From JAVJST01 sp040219295 (lineage in GTDB: Bacteria; Pseudomonadota; Alphaproteobacteria; Rhodospirillales; Casp-alpha2), in assembly GCA_040219295.1 (NCBI GenBank), contig JAVJST010000011.1, positions 868,001 to 932,000 on the forward strand: a DNA stretch of 64,000 nucleotides, in the 5' to 3' direction. Every line of letters begins with the position of its first letter. Position 1 is the stretch's first letter. The notes under the pieces are model-generated. The model was given only the letters and a program-made list of their open reading frames with translations. It made no database searches and was not told where the DNA came from. Shown here piece by piece: positions 25,209 through 35,202 of the stretch. Both the position numbers and the translations under genes were made by a program.

Positions 25209-25249
25209 GTGATAGCCGTCACGGCGAACGCGAGGGAAGCGACTATGCT
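25209..25249 (+). promoter_or_regulatory. CRP/FNR-like class II promoter for the Gly/Asn-rich exported protein
   Basis: GTGATAGCCGTCAC (25209-25222) lies 21 bp before the -10 hexamer TATGCT (25244-25249), again centred at -40.5. The inferred transcript starts near 25256 and would have a 44-nt leader containing the AAGGAG site. Confidence 0.6.
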
Positions 25250-25299
25250 CAACCCTGTCTGCGCGAGGGTTGATATCCAAAGTCACAAGGAGATCCCCC

Positions 25300-25860
25300 A
25301 TGAATTCCCTGCGAACCAAACTTCTCTCTCGAACCGCTTTGATCGCCGGCCTCACGGCCTTTGCCTTTGCCGTCCCGGCGGTCTCGGTCGATTTGTCGAC
25401 GATGTCCGTCGATCAGCCCGGCGCCCTGGCCAAGAACGGCAACGGTGGCGGCAATGGCGGCGGCAACGGCGGTGGTAACGGTGGAGGCAATGCCGGCGGC
25501 AACGGCGGTGGCAATGGTGGCGGCAATGCCGGCAGCAACAGCGCCAGTGCCTCAGCCAACGGCAATTCGGCCAAATCGTCGGACGACGATACCGCGCACG
25601 CCAGCGAGCTTGGCAAACTCAATGCCGCCCACGCCAGCGAGAACGGCCTCAACAACGCCAGCGAGGAATCGGCCGTCGGCGCCATTGCCGAAGGCCATAC
25701 CGAGGACGCCGCCAACAAGTCCCTGACCGATCGGGTCATGGATGCGGTGGCCAGCCTGCTCGACGGCAAGGAGATCGATCGCGACGAGGGTGCCGATGAC
25801 GAGTCCGGTGACGACACCGCCAGCAACAACGGCGACGGGGACGATTCGCCGACTCTCTGA
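25300..25860 (+). CDS. Exported Gly/Asn-repeat protein of unknown function
   Basis: The 186-residue protein has a signal peptide (LLSRTALIAGLTAFAFAVPA) and then a low-complexity block (about residues 46-85) made of GGGN and AGGN units. The conserved-looking part is HASELGKLNAAHASENGLNNAS, a GKLNAAHAS motif that I recall from other alphaproteobacterial exported proteins of unknown role, followed by an acidic tail rich in Asp, Asn and Ser. The ATG at 25300 has AAGGAG 8-10 nt upstream. A CRP-like promoter precedes it and a strong terminator follows 28 bp after the stop, so it is a monocistronic unit. It may be a secreted or envelope-associated protein. Confidence 0.75.
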   Translation: MNSLRTKLLSRTALIAGLTAFAFAVPAVSVDLSTMSVDQPGALAKNGNGGGNGGGNGGGNGGGNAGGNGGGNGGGNAGSNSASASANGNSAKSSDDDTAHASELGKLNAAHASENGLNNASEESAVGAIAEGHTEDAANKSLTDRVMDAVASLLDGKEIDRDEGADDESGDDTASNNGDGDDSPTL

Positions 25861-25888
25861 CGGGATGCTCACATCGAACGTCGCGGTG

Positions 25889-25915
25889 CGGGCGGGACGT
25901 CGGTCCCGCCCGTTT
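25889..25915 (+). terminator. Rho-independent terminator, near-duplicate of the one at 25113
   Basis: CGGGCGGGAC-GTCG-GTCCCGCCCG followed by TTTTCCGTCGC. Stem and downstream bases equal those at 25113-25140; only the first loop base differs. It ends the transcript of the Gly/Asn-rich protein. Confidence 0.85.
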
Positions 25916-26027
25916 TCCGTCGCCGACCGGGGCGCGGGGCCGCAACATACACGGCCAATTTTCCATATTCCCAGAAACATGCCACCATTGTTCCGGGCGG
26001 CAGCAGGGCCCGCGCGGGGAGGGGAGC

Positions 26028-26564
26028 GTGACGCAGGACCAACCGTGGACATGGCGCGGCTACGATGCCGCGACGCCGCCCGAGGCTTTCGGGCCGCTCG
26101 CCGGCGTCGCCCGCATGTGGCGCGACCGCTGGCCGGACGCGTCGACATTTCCCCGATGGTCGGACTTCGACCTGATGGACTTCAAGGGCTGGTGGGGACA
26201 AGTCTCGCTGGCCGAGGTCGAGGACCCGTTCGACATCCTGTTCACCCTGTGGGGAACCCGCCTCACCGACTGGTGGGAACTCGACTACACCCGGAAGCGC
26301 ATGAGCGAGATCGACAAGTTCACCGGCATCTGGGAATCCCATGAACGCGGATACTTCCGGGCCATGGTCGGTCGGCCCTTCATCGGCTTCGTCACCGGTT
26401 CGCTTGCGGTCTACGACCGCAGTTTCATGTACGTCCGCGGTATCGATCTGCCGCTTTGCAAGGACGGCAAGGTGGGTCAGGTCATGACAGTGTTCCAGAC
26501 CTATGCGGCGGACGACGTGTTCGTTCCCGACGCCCCAGCGATCTATTCAGACAGTAGCGGTTAG
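26028..26564 (+). CDS. PAS_5 domain protein (PF07310 type), copy 1
   Basis: The 178-residue protein matches the PAS_5 family of alphaproteobacteria: L-x-x-MWRDRWPD, P-R-W-SDFDLMDFKGWWGQVSLAEV, an FTLWGTRLTDWW strand and a C-terminal DLPLCKDGKVGQVMTVFQTY strand. No catalytic output domain is attached, so it is a solitary sensor-like module whose ligand and partner are unknown. The start is GTG 26028 with GGGAGGGGAG directly upstream. A second protein of the same family is encoded at 42465-42980. It is convergent with the acyl-CoA dehydrogenase gene. Confidence 0.8.
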   Translation: MTQDQPWTWRGYDAATPPEAFGPLAGVARMWRDRWPDASTFPRWSDFDLMDFKGWWGQVSLAEVEDPFDILFTLWGTRLTDWWELDYTRKRMSEIDKFTGIWESHERGYFRAMVGRPFIGFVTGSLAVYDRSFMYVRGIDLPLCKDGKVGQVMTVFQTYAADDVFVPDAPAIYSDSSG

Positions 26565-26579
26565 CGCTGTCCCGGCCGG

Positions 26580-27740
26580 TCAGTATGACCGTGGCAGGCC
26601 GAGCACGTGCTCGGCGAGATACGCGAGGATCAGGTTGGTCGATACCGGGGCGACCTGGTAGAGCCGCGTTTCGCGGAACTTGCGCTCGACGTCGAACTCT
26701 CGTGCAAAACCGAAGCCGCCGTGGGTCTGGACGCAGACGTTGGCGGCCTCCCATGACGCGTCGGCGGCCAGCATTTTGGCCATGTTGGCCTCAGCCCCGC
26801 AGTCCTCGCCGGCGTCATAGGCGCGCGCCGCGTCGGCGACCATCAGCTCGGCGGCGCGCATGGCGGCATAGGCCTTGGCAATGGGGAACTGGACGCCCTG
26901 GTTGCGGCCGATCGGCCCGCCGAAGACCTCGCGTTCCTTTGCATACGTCGTCGCCTTGTCGACGAACCACTTGGCGTCGCCGACGCATTCGGCGGCGATC
27001 AGGATGCGCTCGGCGTTCATGCCCGAAAGGATGTAGCGGAAGCCCTTGCCTTCCTCGCCGATCAGGTTGGCGGCCGGCACCCGCACGTCGTCGAGGAACA
27101 CCTCGGTGGTCGAATGGTTCATCATCGTCTCGATTGGTGCGATGGTGAGGCCATGGCCGAGCGCGTCGCGCATGTCGACGATGAAGACCGACAAGCCGTC
27201 GGTCCGCTTGGCCGCGGCTTCCTTCGGCGTCGTCCGGGCCAGCAGCAGCATCAGGTCGGAATGCTCGGCCCTGGATGTCCACACCTTCTGACCCTTGATG
27301 ACGTAATCGTCGCCGTCGCGGCGCGCGAAGGTACGGATCGACGTGGTGTCGGTGCCGCTCGCGGGTTCCGTCACGCCGAACGCCTGCAGGCGCAGCCTGC
27401 CCGCCGCGATGTCGGGCAGGTAGCGCGCTTTCTGTTCGTCGGAGCCGTGACGCAGCAACGTGCCCATGACATACATCTGGGCGTGGCACGCCGCGCCGTT
27501 GCAGCCCTGGCGCTGGATTTCCTCAAGGATCGCGGCGGCCGCCGAGAGCGGCAGGCCCGAGCCGCCATACTCTTCCGGGATCAGCGCGGCGAGATAGCCG
27601 GCCTGCGTCAGCGCCCCGACGAACGCCGCCGGGTAGGCCCGGTCGCGGTCGACATCGCGCCAGTATTCGCCGGGAAACCCGGCGCACAGCTTGGCGACCT
27701 CTTCGCGGATCTCCGGATAGGATCTGGCTTCTGACGTCAT
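26580..27740 (-). CDS. Acyl-CoA dehydrogenase
   Basis: The 386-residue flavoenzyme has the family's landmarks: an N-terminal helical domain with IPEEYGGSGL, the FAD-binding FGVTEPASGTDTTS and KVWTSRAEHSDLMLL strands, ER-x-FGGPIGRNQGVQFPIAKAYA, and the C-terminal CVQTHGGFGFAREFDVERKFRETRLYQVAPVSTNLI. The catalytic base expected in the C-terminal part is not certain from sight; the substrate chain length is unknown. It lies downstream of acetoacetyl-CoA synthetase and a transporter on the same strand, which suggests use of branched or short acyl-CoA from a shared catabolic pathway. Confidence 0.95.
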   Translation of the reverse strand: MTSEARSYPEIREEVAKLCAGFPGEYWRDVDRDRAYPAAFVGALTQAGYLAALIPEEYGGSGLPLSAAAAILEEIQRQGCNGAACHAQMYVMGTLLRHGSDEQKARYLPDIAAGRLRLQAFGVTEPASGTDTTSIRTFARRDGDDYVIKGQKVWTSRAEHSDLMLLLARTTPKEAAAKRTDGLSVFIVDMRDALGHGLTIAPIETMMNHSTTEVFLDDVRVPAANLIGEEGKGFRYILSGMNAERILIAAECVGDAKWFVDKATTYAKEREVFGGPIGRNQGVQFPIAKAYAAMRAAELMVADAARAYDAGEDCGAEANMAKMLAADASWEAANVCVQTHGGFGFAREFDVERKFRETRLYQVAPVSTNLILAYLAEHVLGLPRSY

Positions 27741-27834
27741 GCCGTCGCTGCTCGCTTGCCGGTGTGCTTCGCACGATGAGACTGTGACGGCGAGCGTAGC
27801 ACCGGGGCCGCGTCAGGCAAACGGCCCGCCGGTT

Positions 27835-28751
27835 TCAGATCACCGGCGGCGGCGGCTTGCGGCGGATGCCCGACAGCACGTTGGCGACGAGCGCGCCCAT
27901 CAGCACGGCGCCGCCGATCAGCGTCGCGCCGGTCGCCGTTTCGCCCAGCACCAGCCATACCCAGAGCGGGCCAAACACGACCTCGGTCATCGACAGCAGC
28001 GCCGCTTCGGCGGCGGGCACGGTCTTCGAGCCGATGGTGTAGACGACCAGTCCGGCGCCGACCTGGAACAGCCCAAGCGCCGCGGCGACGGCGAAATCAC
28101 CGGCCGGCAGGTCGAGCCCGTAGCCCTGGATCAAACAGACCGTGCCGCCGGTCATCGTCGCGAACAGGCCGGCGAGAAACACCGTCGGGATCATGTCGCC
28201 GAGCTGGCCCCAGCGGACCGCCACGGTGAACACGGCAAAGCCGAGCGCGGAGATGATCGCGGCGACGTTGCCGTCGAGGCGCCCGCCCTCGACGCCCTGC
28301 CAGACCATGATGGCGATGCCGAGACCGGCTACGGCCATGGCGAACCAGGTGGCGCGCCGGACCCGTTCACCGAGCACGGCGCGGCCGATCAGGGCGGCGA
28401 AGAACGGCGCCGCGGCGAACAGGAACATGGCGTTGGCGACGGTCGTCGCCTGGATCGCGTAGATGCCGCCCGAGAAGGCGAAGACGAGACTGGCGCCGCC
28501 GATCACGCCGGCGAGGCCGACACCGCGGATCGACGCCCATGGCACGCCCCGGGCGCGCACCGTCATGGCGCAGAACAGGAACACCGAGAGCGTCGCCGAG
28601 CGGATGAACAGGATCTGCCAGACGTTGGCGACCTCGATGTAGCGGACGCCGATCCCCATGCTCGACCACAGGACGCCGGCGAGCAGCACCAGCAGCACGC
28701 CGCGCCGGTAGCCGGCGTCGGCGAGGCGTTCGGCCGGCCCGATGACGCCGC

Positions 28752-28755
<4 letters not shown>
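27835..28755 (-). CDS. EamA/DMT-family transporter
   Basis: The 306-residue protein has ten hydrophobic segments in two homologous halves, as in drug/metabolite transporters with two EamA domains. The first half includes LAGVLWSSMGIGVRYI and the second ALGLFQVGAGLVVYTIGSKTVPAAEAALLSMTEVVFGPLWVWLVLGE, whose E-x-x-LGE end is typical. It is a putative inner-membrane exporter or importer; the substrate cannot be predicted. Its start overlaps the acetoacetyl-CoA synthetase stop by 4 nt (ATGA, 28752-28755), so the two are co-translated and it may move a related organic acid. Confidence 0.92.
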
Positions 28756-30740
<1,985 letters not shown>

Positions 30741-30838
30741 GACTCATTCTCCCCCAACGGCCGCCGGGTCATCACGGCCGAATTGGCCGGAGTATCGGGG
30801 GGCATGATCGCGGATTCAAGACTTGTGGATCGGCGAGG

Positions 30839-31195
30839 TCATTCGCCGGGCGGATCGCCGCGCAGGTTCGCCATCCGTCTGGCGGCCTCTTCCGTGTGGC
30901 GCGGCCTGATGTGGGCGCGCACGCTGTTGAAGGCCGCCCAGAATACCGCCGCGTCGTCGGTGAAGCCGAGCGCGGCGATGACGTCCGGGATCGCGTCGAC
31001 CGGCATGATGAAGTAGACCAGCGCGCCGAGCAGCACCGCCTTGACGCGTTTCGGGGTTTCGGGATCGATGGCGCACAGGTAGGCGGCGACGGCGGTCTCG
31101 GCAAACGGCACGCGACCCAGCGTGGCGCGGACCTTGGCCATCATCTCCCGCCGCACCCGGCGTTCGCGTTCGTACGTTCTGGTTGCGTCATCCAT
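30839..31195 (-). CDS. YkvA family protein (DUF1232)
   Basis: A 118-residue protein with the DUF1232 core AVLLGALVYFIMPVDAIPDVIAALGFTDDAAVF, which forms one or two membrane-associated helices around the YFIMPVDAIPD motif. The family is widespread but uncharacterised. The start at 31195 (MDDATRTYERERR) was taken because similarity begins there; a much longer open frame upstream is antisense to the protease gene. It is divergent from that gene, with 94 bp between them. Confidence 0.88.
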   Translation of the reverse strand: MDDATRTYERERRVRREMMAKVRATLGRVPFAETAVAAYLCAIDPETPKRVKAVLLGALVYFIMPVDAIPDVIAALGFTDDAAVFWAAFNSVRAHIRPRHTEEAARRMANLRGDPPGE

Positions 31196-31289
31196 CGCGG
31201 CGTCACCTGGTGTTCCGTTGTTTTCGATACCGCAGGATTGTGGCAGGCTCGGGGCATTCGGGCCGCCACCGGAAGACCGACGCCGACAC

Positions 31290-32309
31290 ATGACAGCCGC
31301 ATCCGACATCCGCAAGAACACCCGGCGCTGCCCCCGGGCGTGGGCCGCCGCCCTGGTGCTGGCCGCCGCCGCGACGGTCTCGGCGGCCGGTCCGGCACCG
31401 GCCGCGGAGATCCTCGACGGGATCAAGGGCGCCGACGACCGTCTGACGTTGCCGTCGGACGAGTACCCGTGGAGCGCCGTCGGCCGGGTCAACCCGCAGA
31501 CCGGCGGGCATTGCTCGGGCGCGCTGGTCGGCCGCTCGCTCGCGGTGACCGCCGCGCACTGCTTGTACGATACCCGCAAGCAGTGGTTCGTGCCGCCGGC
31601 CGAGGTGCACTTCGTCGCCGGTTACCGCGACGGCCAGTTCATCGCCCACTCGACGGCCAGGGCCTACTGGATCCCGCCGGGTTACCGGGAAGGCCAGGCG
31701 CCGACCGGCGAGACCGCGGTGCACGACTGGGCGATCATCGAGCTCAACGAGCCGATCGGCGACATCGCCGGCTGGTTCGGCGTCGCGCCGCTCGACAAGG
31801 CCGGTTTCGAACGCGCCATCAGCGACGCGACCCGGTTCGTGCAGGCCGGCTACAGCCGCGATTCGAAACTCCATCTCACGGCGCATATCGGCTGCGACAT
31901 GGAAGGCTATGCCCGGGGCCTCGATCTCATTGTCCATGCCTGCGACGCGGTGCCGGGCGATTCTGGCTCGCCGATCTTCTTCTTCGAGCGCGGCTATCCG
32001 ATGCTCGCCGGGGTGCACGTTGCGACCACGCGCAACAAGGTGCCGGTGCGGGGGATCGCCGTGCCCACGGGAACCTTCTTCGCGGGCGTCCGCGAGATGG
32101 GCGGTGGACGTCCCGGGCTGCCGTCGGAAGCCGGCCTGATGCCGGGTGAGACCGCCAGCCTTCTGCTCGGCATTCTCGGTTTTCGACCGGATGGCAATCT
32201 CAGCCGCGCCATCGGCGCGTTTCAGGATCAGCGCGGGGTTACGCCGAACGGACAGCTCGCCTACGAACTCGTCGGCCAGCTGGTCGACGCCATGGGTGAA
32301 CAGCGCTAG
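31290..32309 (+). CDS. Secreted trypsin-like serine protease with a C-terminal repeat-like domain
   Basis: The 339-residue protein has a signal peptide (AAALVLAAAATVSAAGPAPAA, residues 19-39) and a chymotrypsin-fold domain with the full triad: H90 in TAAHC, D146 in HDWAII and S225 in GDSGSP. Four cysteines (C75, C91, C202, C218) probably form the usual disulfides. Residues 275-335 (LLGILGFRPDGNLSRAIGAFQDQRGV, then YELVGQL) resemble a degenerate peptidoglycan-binding-like helix bundle, which would hold the protease at the wall. It should act in the periplasm or outside the cell. Substrate unknown. Confidence 0.9.
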   Translation: MTAASDIRKNTRRCPRAWAAALVLAAAATVSAAGPAPAAEILDGIKGADDRLTLPSDEYPWSAVGRVNPQTGGHCSGALVGRSLAVTAAHCLYDTRKQWFVPPAEVHFVAGYRDGQFIAHSTARAYWIPPGYREGQAPTGETAVHDWAIIELNEPIGDIAGWFGVAPLDKAGFERAISDATRFVQAGYSRDSKLHLTAHIGCDMEGYARGLDLIVHACDAVPGDSGSPIFFFERGYPMLAGVHVATTRNKVPVRGIAVPTGTFFAGVREMGGGRPGLPSEAGLMPGETASLLLGILGFRPDGNLSRAIGAFQDQRGVTPNGQLAYELVGQLVDAMGEQR

Positions 32310-32316
32310 CGGCGCG

Positions 32317-32616
32317 TCACCCGTATGCCGACGCGGCCTTGTCCATGAACCGGGCGAGCTTGACGTCGAGCTCGGTGAGACCGTCGGCGCTGTGCGTCGC
32401 CAGCGTGACGTCGACCTTGTTGTAGACGTTGAACCACTCCGGGTGATGGTCGAGCTGCTCGGCGCGGAGCGCACACTGGGTCATGAACCCGAACGCCTGC
32501 TTGAAGGTCTTGAACTTGAACTGTTTGCGGATGGCCTCGCGGTCGGCGGCCAGTTCCCAGCCGTCGAGCTCACCGAGAGCGGCTTCGCGTTGCTGCTGGC
32601 TCAATCTGTCGGCCAT
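32317..32616 (-). CDS. phhB: 4a-hydroxytetrahydrobiopterin dehydratase (pterin carbinolamine dehydratase)
   Basis: A 99-residue protein of the PCD/DCoH family. The signature is intact: AEQLDH-H57-H58-P59-EWFNVYNKVDVTLATHS, in which the paired histidines handle the 4a-carbinolamine. It recycles tetrahydropterin cofactor for aromatic amino acid hydroxylases, though no such hydroxylase is adjacent. The ATG at 32616 gives the usual family length. A long in-frame upstream extension to 33078 lies antisense to coding DNA and is not used. It is convergent with the serine protease gene, 7 bp apart. Confidence 0.95.
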   Translation of the reverse strand: MADRLSQQQREAALGELDGWELAADREAIRKQFKFKTFKQAFGFMTQCALRAEQLDHHPEWFNVYNKVDVTLATHSADGLTELDVKLARFMDKAASAYG

Positions 32617-32690
32617 GGTGTCCTCCGCTGCGTTTCGTACGGCGGACAGTCTAACGTGTCGCGGCCCGGCAGCGAAAGACGAACCGCCGT

Positions 32691-33779
32691 TCAGGCGCAG
32701 GGCGTGGCTGTCGCGGCGCGGCCGTGCGCCTTCGCCCTGGTGGCGTCGGCGACCTTGCTGCGCAGTTCCGCGAGCAGGGCGACGCCGACGGTGCCGCCGT
32801 CGCCCTCGATGCGGTCTGCGAACACCCGGTGCATGATGTCGAGGTGCGCCTGGACGAGCTGCAGCGCGTTGTCGCTCATGTCGCGCGGCGGTTGGGTCAG
32901 GGCGAACAGCATCTCGCCAACGGAGCTGATCAGCGGATACCCGAAAATTCCGCCCTGGCCGCGCAACTCGTGCGCCAGCTCGTTGACCTTGTCGAACATG
33001 GCCGTCCGGTTGCCGGCCGGCAAGGCCTTCGCATCCTTGCAGGTCCTGGCGATGGTGCGGACGTACTCGATGACCCACGCGCGGTACTCGAACGCCTGAC
33101 GGCCAAGCATCTCCTCCGCCTCGTCGAGCAGTTCGACCGGGATCTCGCCCCGCGCGCCGTGGGAACCGCCGACCTTGTCGCGCAACGCGTTGGGCAGGCG
33201 GAAGAAGTAGACCTCCTCCGGGTTCTTCGGTCGCACGACCCTGTCGGCGGAATAGATGATGTTGACATCGGACTCGTCGACGGAGCGCCGTTCCTCGTCA
33301 ATGCCGTCGTCGGTGCGGCGCTTGCGGTCCGGGCCGAAGTACTCGCGCGTGGCGACGAACTGTCGCGGCCGGTCGATCAGCGCCAGCAGCCGGTCGGCGA
33401 CCGACCGCGGCGAGAACGGCTTGGCCAGGAACTCATTGGCGCCGTGATCGCGGGCGCGCCCGACGCTGGCGTCGTCGGCGGCGCCCGACATCATGATGAA
33501 GGGCATGAACCGGTTGGGCGAGTCCTTGCTCTGGCGGATCCACTGGACCAGCTTGATGCCGTCGACCGACGGCATCACCACATCCGAGATGACGACGTCG
33601 ATGTGGACCGGTGCGCCGCCGAGCCCGTTCTTCATGACCTTGACGGCCTGCAGGCCGTCCTGCGCCTTGAGGATTTCGCCGACACCGATCGTCGCCAGGA
33701 TGTCGGCCAGGGTGTTGCGGGTGAATGCGTTGTCGTCGACGACGAGCACCCGTAGCCGGTCCAGCATGTATGTGGCCAT
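32691..33779 (-). CDS. Receiver-domain protein with a C-terminal Hpt-like module
   Basis: The 362-residue protein begins with a CheY-like receiver: acidic pair D15-D16, phosphoacceptor D66 in VVISDVVMP and K120 in LAKPF. A linker with a repeated FGPDRKRR-type region follows. The C-terminal 130 residues are helical, with VNELAHELRGQGGIFGYPL carrying H270 in an Hpt-like H-x-L-R-G-x-x-x motif. It could therefore take part in a phosphorelay within one polypeptide, or resemble chemotaxis and Clp-type relay proteins. No kinase lies nearby. A GTG at 33782 is an alternative start. Confidence 0.8.
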   Translation of the reverse strand: MATYMLDRLRVLVVDDNAFTRNTLADILATIGVGEILKAQDGLQAVKVMKNGLGGAPVHIDVVISDVVMPSVDGIKLVQWIRQSKDSPNRFMPFIMMSGAADDASVGRARDHGANEFLAKPFSPRSVADRLLALIDRPRQFVATREYFGPDRKRRTDDGIDEERRSVDESDVNIIYSADRVVRPKNPEEVYFFRLPNALRDKVGGSHGARGEIPVELLDEAEEMLGRQAFEYRAWVIEYVRTIARTCKDAKALPAGNRTAMFDKVNELAHELRGQGGIFGYPLISSVGEMLFALTQPPRDMSDNALQLVQAHLDIMHRVFADRIEGDGGTVGVALLAELRSKVADATRAKAHGRAATATPCA

Positions 33780-33847
33780 CACGCGAGTCCCGTCCGCGGG
33801 CGCTCAGGCTGTTCCGGCCATCGCGCCGTTGAGACGCGCGAAGCTGG

Positions 33848-34405
33848 TCATGACGTCGGCTCCTCGATCTGGCCCACGTCGGTGATGACCGGCTGACGCG
33901 GCATCGGCGCGGTCGCGATCGACGGTGACGAACCGCGCATGGGAATGTCGGCGGGCGGCGCCGGGGGCCCGGCCGGGGACGGTTCGACCAATCCGCGCAT
34001 CGCGGTCTTCAGCGTGGTCACCGACTTGGCCTGACGGTCCTGGTTGCGTTCGACCGTCGCCATCTTGTCACGGAACGCCTTGAGCTTCTCGTCGAGCATG
34101 GCCTCGTGGCTGGCGAGGCGGTTCTCGACGCTCGAACTCACTTCCATGAGAATGGTCTTCTGCTGGCCGGCGACGTTCTCGACGTCCGCGATCCGCTCGT
34201 TCAGACGGTCGACGACACTGGCGACCTGACGGTCCTGCTTCTCGAGCCGCGACGCGAGCATCTTGCCCATGTCCTCGGTGTGGCGCGCCAGTTGCTCCTG
34301 GCCGCGGCGGCTGACTTCCAGCGCGACAAGCAACGAGACGCCGCCCAGGCCCATACCGACGGCACCCATGAAGAATGCGATCGTTGAGAGATCGGAACCA
34401 AACAT
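33848..34405 (-). CDS. Membrane-anchored coiled-coil protein of unknown function
   Basis: The 185-residue protein has one N-terminal transmembrane helix (IAFFMGAVGMGLGGVSLLVALEV, residues 9-31) and then a long charged coiled coil (about 35-130: QLARHTEDMGKMLASRLEKQDRQVASVVDRLNERI and onward), ending in a proline-rich tail (PAGPPAPPADIPM). It resembles scaffold or chemotaxis-adaptor-like proteins in shape only; no family was recognised. Start at ATG 34405 with GGGGGG about 5 nt upstream; an earlier in-frame ATG (34456) lacks one. It precedes the receiver-Hpt gene on the same strand, 68 bp away, so the two may act together. Confidence 0.7.
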   Translation of the reverse strand: MFGSDLSTIAFFMGAVGMGLGGVSLLVALEVSRRGQEQLARHTEDMGKMLASRLEKQDRQVASVVDRLNERIADVENVAGQQKTILMEVSSSVENRLASHEAMLDEKLKAFRDKMATVERNQDRQAKSVTTLKTAMRGLVEPSPAGPPAPPADIPMRGSSPSIATAPMPRQPVITDVGQIEEPTS

Positions 34406-34562
34406 CAACCACCCCCCAGCGGTCGCTTCACGACTTGAGGGGCGACGGTCGAACAATGCGTGCTCCGAGAATCCCCCTTGAATACGGATACTGTTAGCAA
34501 AATACCATCCACCTGCCTACTTGCGTTTGGGTAATGCCGTTGTTCCTCAGAGCGGGGCACTC

Positions 34563-34579
34563 TTGGCAGAAATGCTGCA
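34563..34579 (+). promoter_or_regulatory. Possible sigma-54 promoter
   Basis: TTGGCAGAAATGCTGCA has the -24 GG and the -12 GC exactly 12 bases apart and agrees with the TGGCAC-N5-TTGCA consensus at most positions. It lies 119 bp before the zincin gene. With one match in 64 kb, chance is a real possibility. Confidence 0.3.
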
Positions 34580-34697
34580 CTGCATCAATATCCCATACGT
34601 AACAATCCCTATTTATTCTCCTGGATCGTGCGGGCTAAGGGGGGTCGGCGGGAAATCCTCCGGTCGATTCCGCCGGGGCCGCGCCGTAGAATGAGCC

Positions 34698-35105
34698 ATG
34701 GCCCGACAACCCCACGATTCGCCGCCCAGTGTCGACGACATCGCCGCCATTGCCGAGCAGGCGCTGGGGGAGATTCCGGCCGAGCTCCGAGAGTTTCTCG
34801 GTGACATCGAGATCCGTGTCGAGGAGTTTCCCGACGCTGAGACCGAGGCCGAAATGGGACTGGAAAGCCCGTTCGACCTGCTCGGCCTTTACCGCGGCGT
34901 GTCGCTCGATCGCAAGAGCGTCAGCGATCCGTCGCCCGAGGCCGATCTCGTGTTTCTGTACCGCCGGCCCCTGCTCGACTACTGGTGCGAGACCGGCGAG
35001 GATCTGACGGTGCTGGTCCGTCATGTCCTGATCCACGAAATCGGTCATCATTTCGGGTTTTCCGACGAGGACATGGAACGGATCGAGGGCGCCGGCACGG
35101 CATGA
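34698..35105 (+). CDS. PF06262 zincin-like metallopeptidase
   Basis: The 135-residue protein has the family's zinc motif H113-E-x-x-H117-H118-FGF followed by SDEDM, and an upstream LLGLYRG segment preceded by an acidic stretch. It is the short, single-domain type found in many alphaproteobacteria and actinobacteria. Proteolytic activity has not been proved for most members, so peptidase is a structural call. It is the first gene of a small rightward group with the Flp pilin, 97 bp further on, but the gap may contain a separate promoter. Confidence 0.88.
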   Translation: MARQPHDSPPSVDDIAAIAEQALGEIPAELREFLGDIEIRVEEFPDAETEAEMGLESPFDLLGLYRGVSLDRKSVSDPSPEADLVFLYRRPLLDYWCETGEDLTVLVRHVLIHEIGHHFGFSDEDMERIEGAGTA

Positions 35106-35202
35106 CCTTGCCCCTAGGTAGTGCTCCCGATGTGACGACCGACACTCACAACGCCAATCTACTTTTCTACGCTGAGGAAACGGTGAGAGGAGCACGAGTG
35201 GC

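Noticed and set aside
25437..25530. Short regularly spaced repeats that look like a miniature CRISPR or satellite
   Set aside because: They encode in-frame GGGN/AGGN units of an exported protein; there are no unique spacers and no cas genes.
33804..33851. A 15-codon frame whose ATG overlaps the stop of the coiled-coil protein gene (ATGA)
   Set aside because: Position suggests coupling, but the peptide (MTSFARLNGAMAGTA) has no feature and no ribosome site; chance is more likely.
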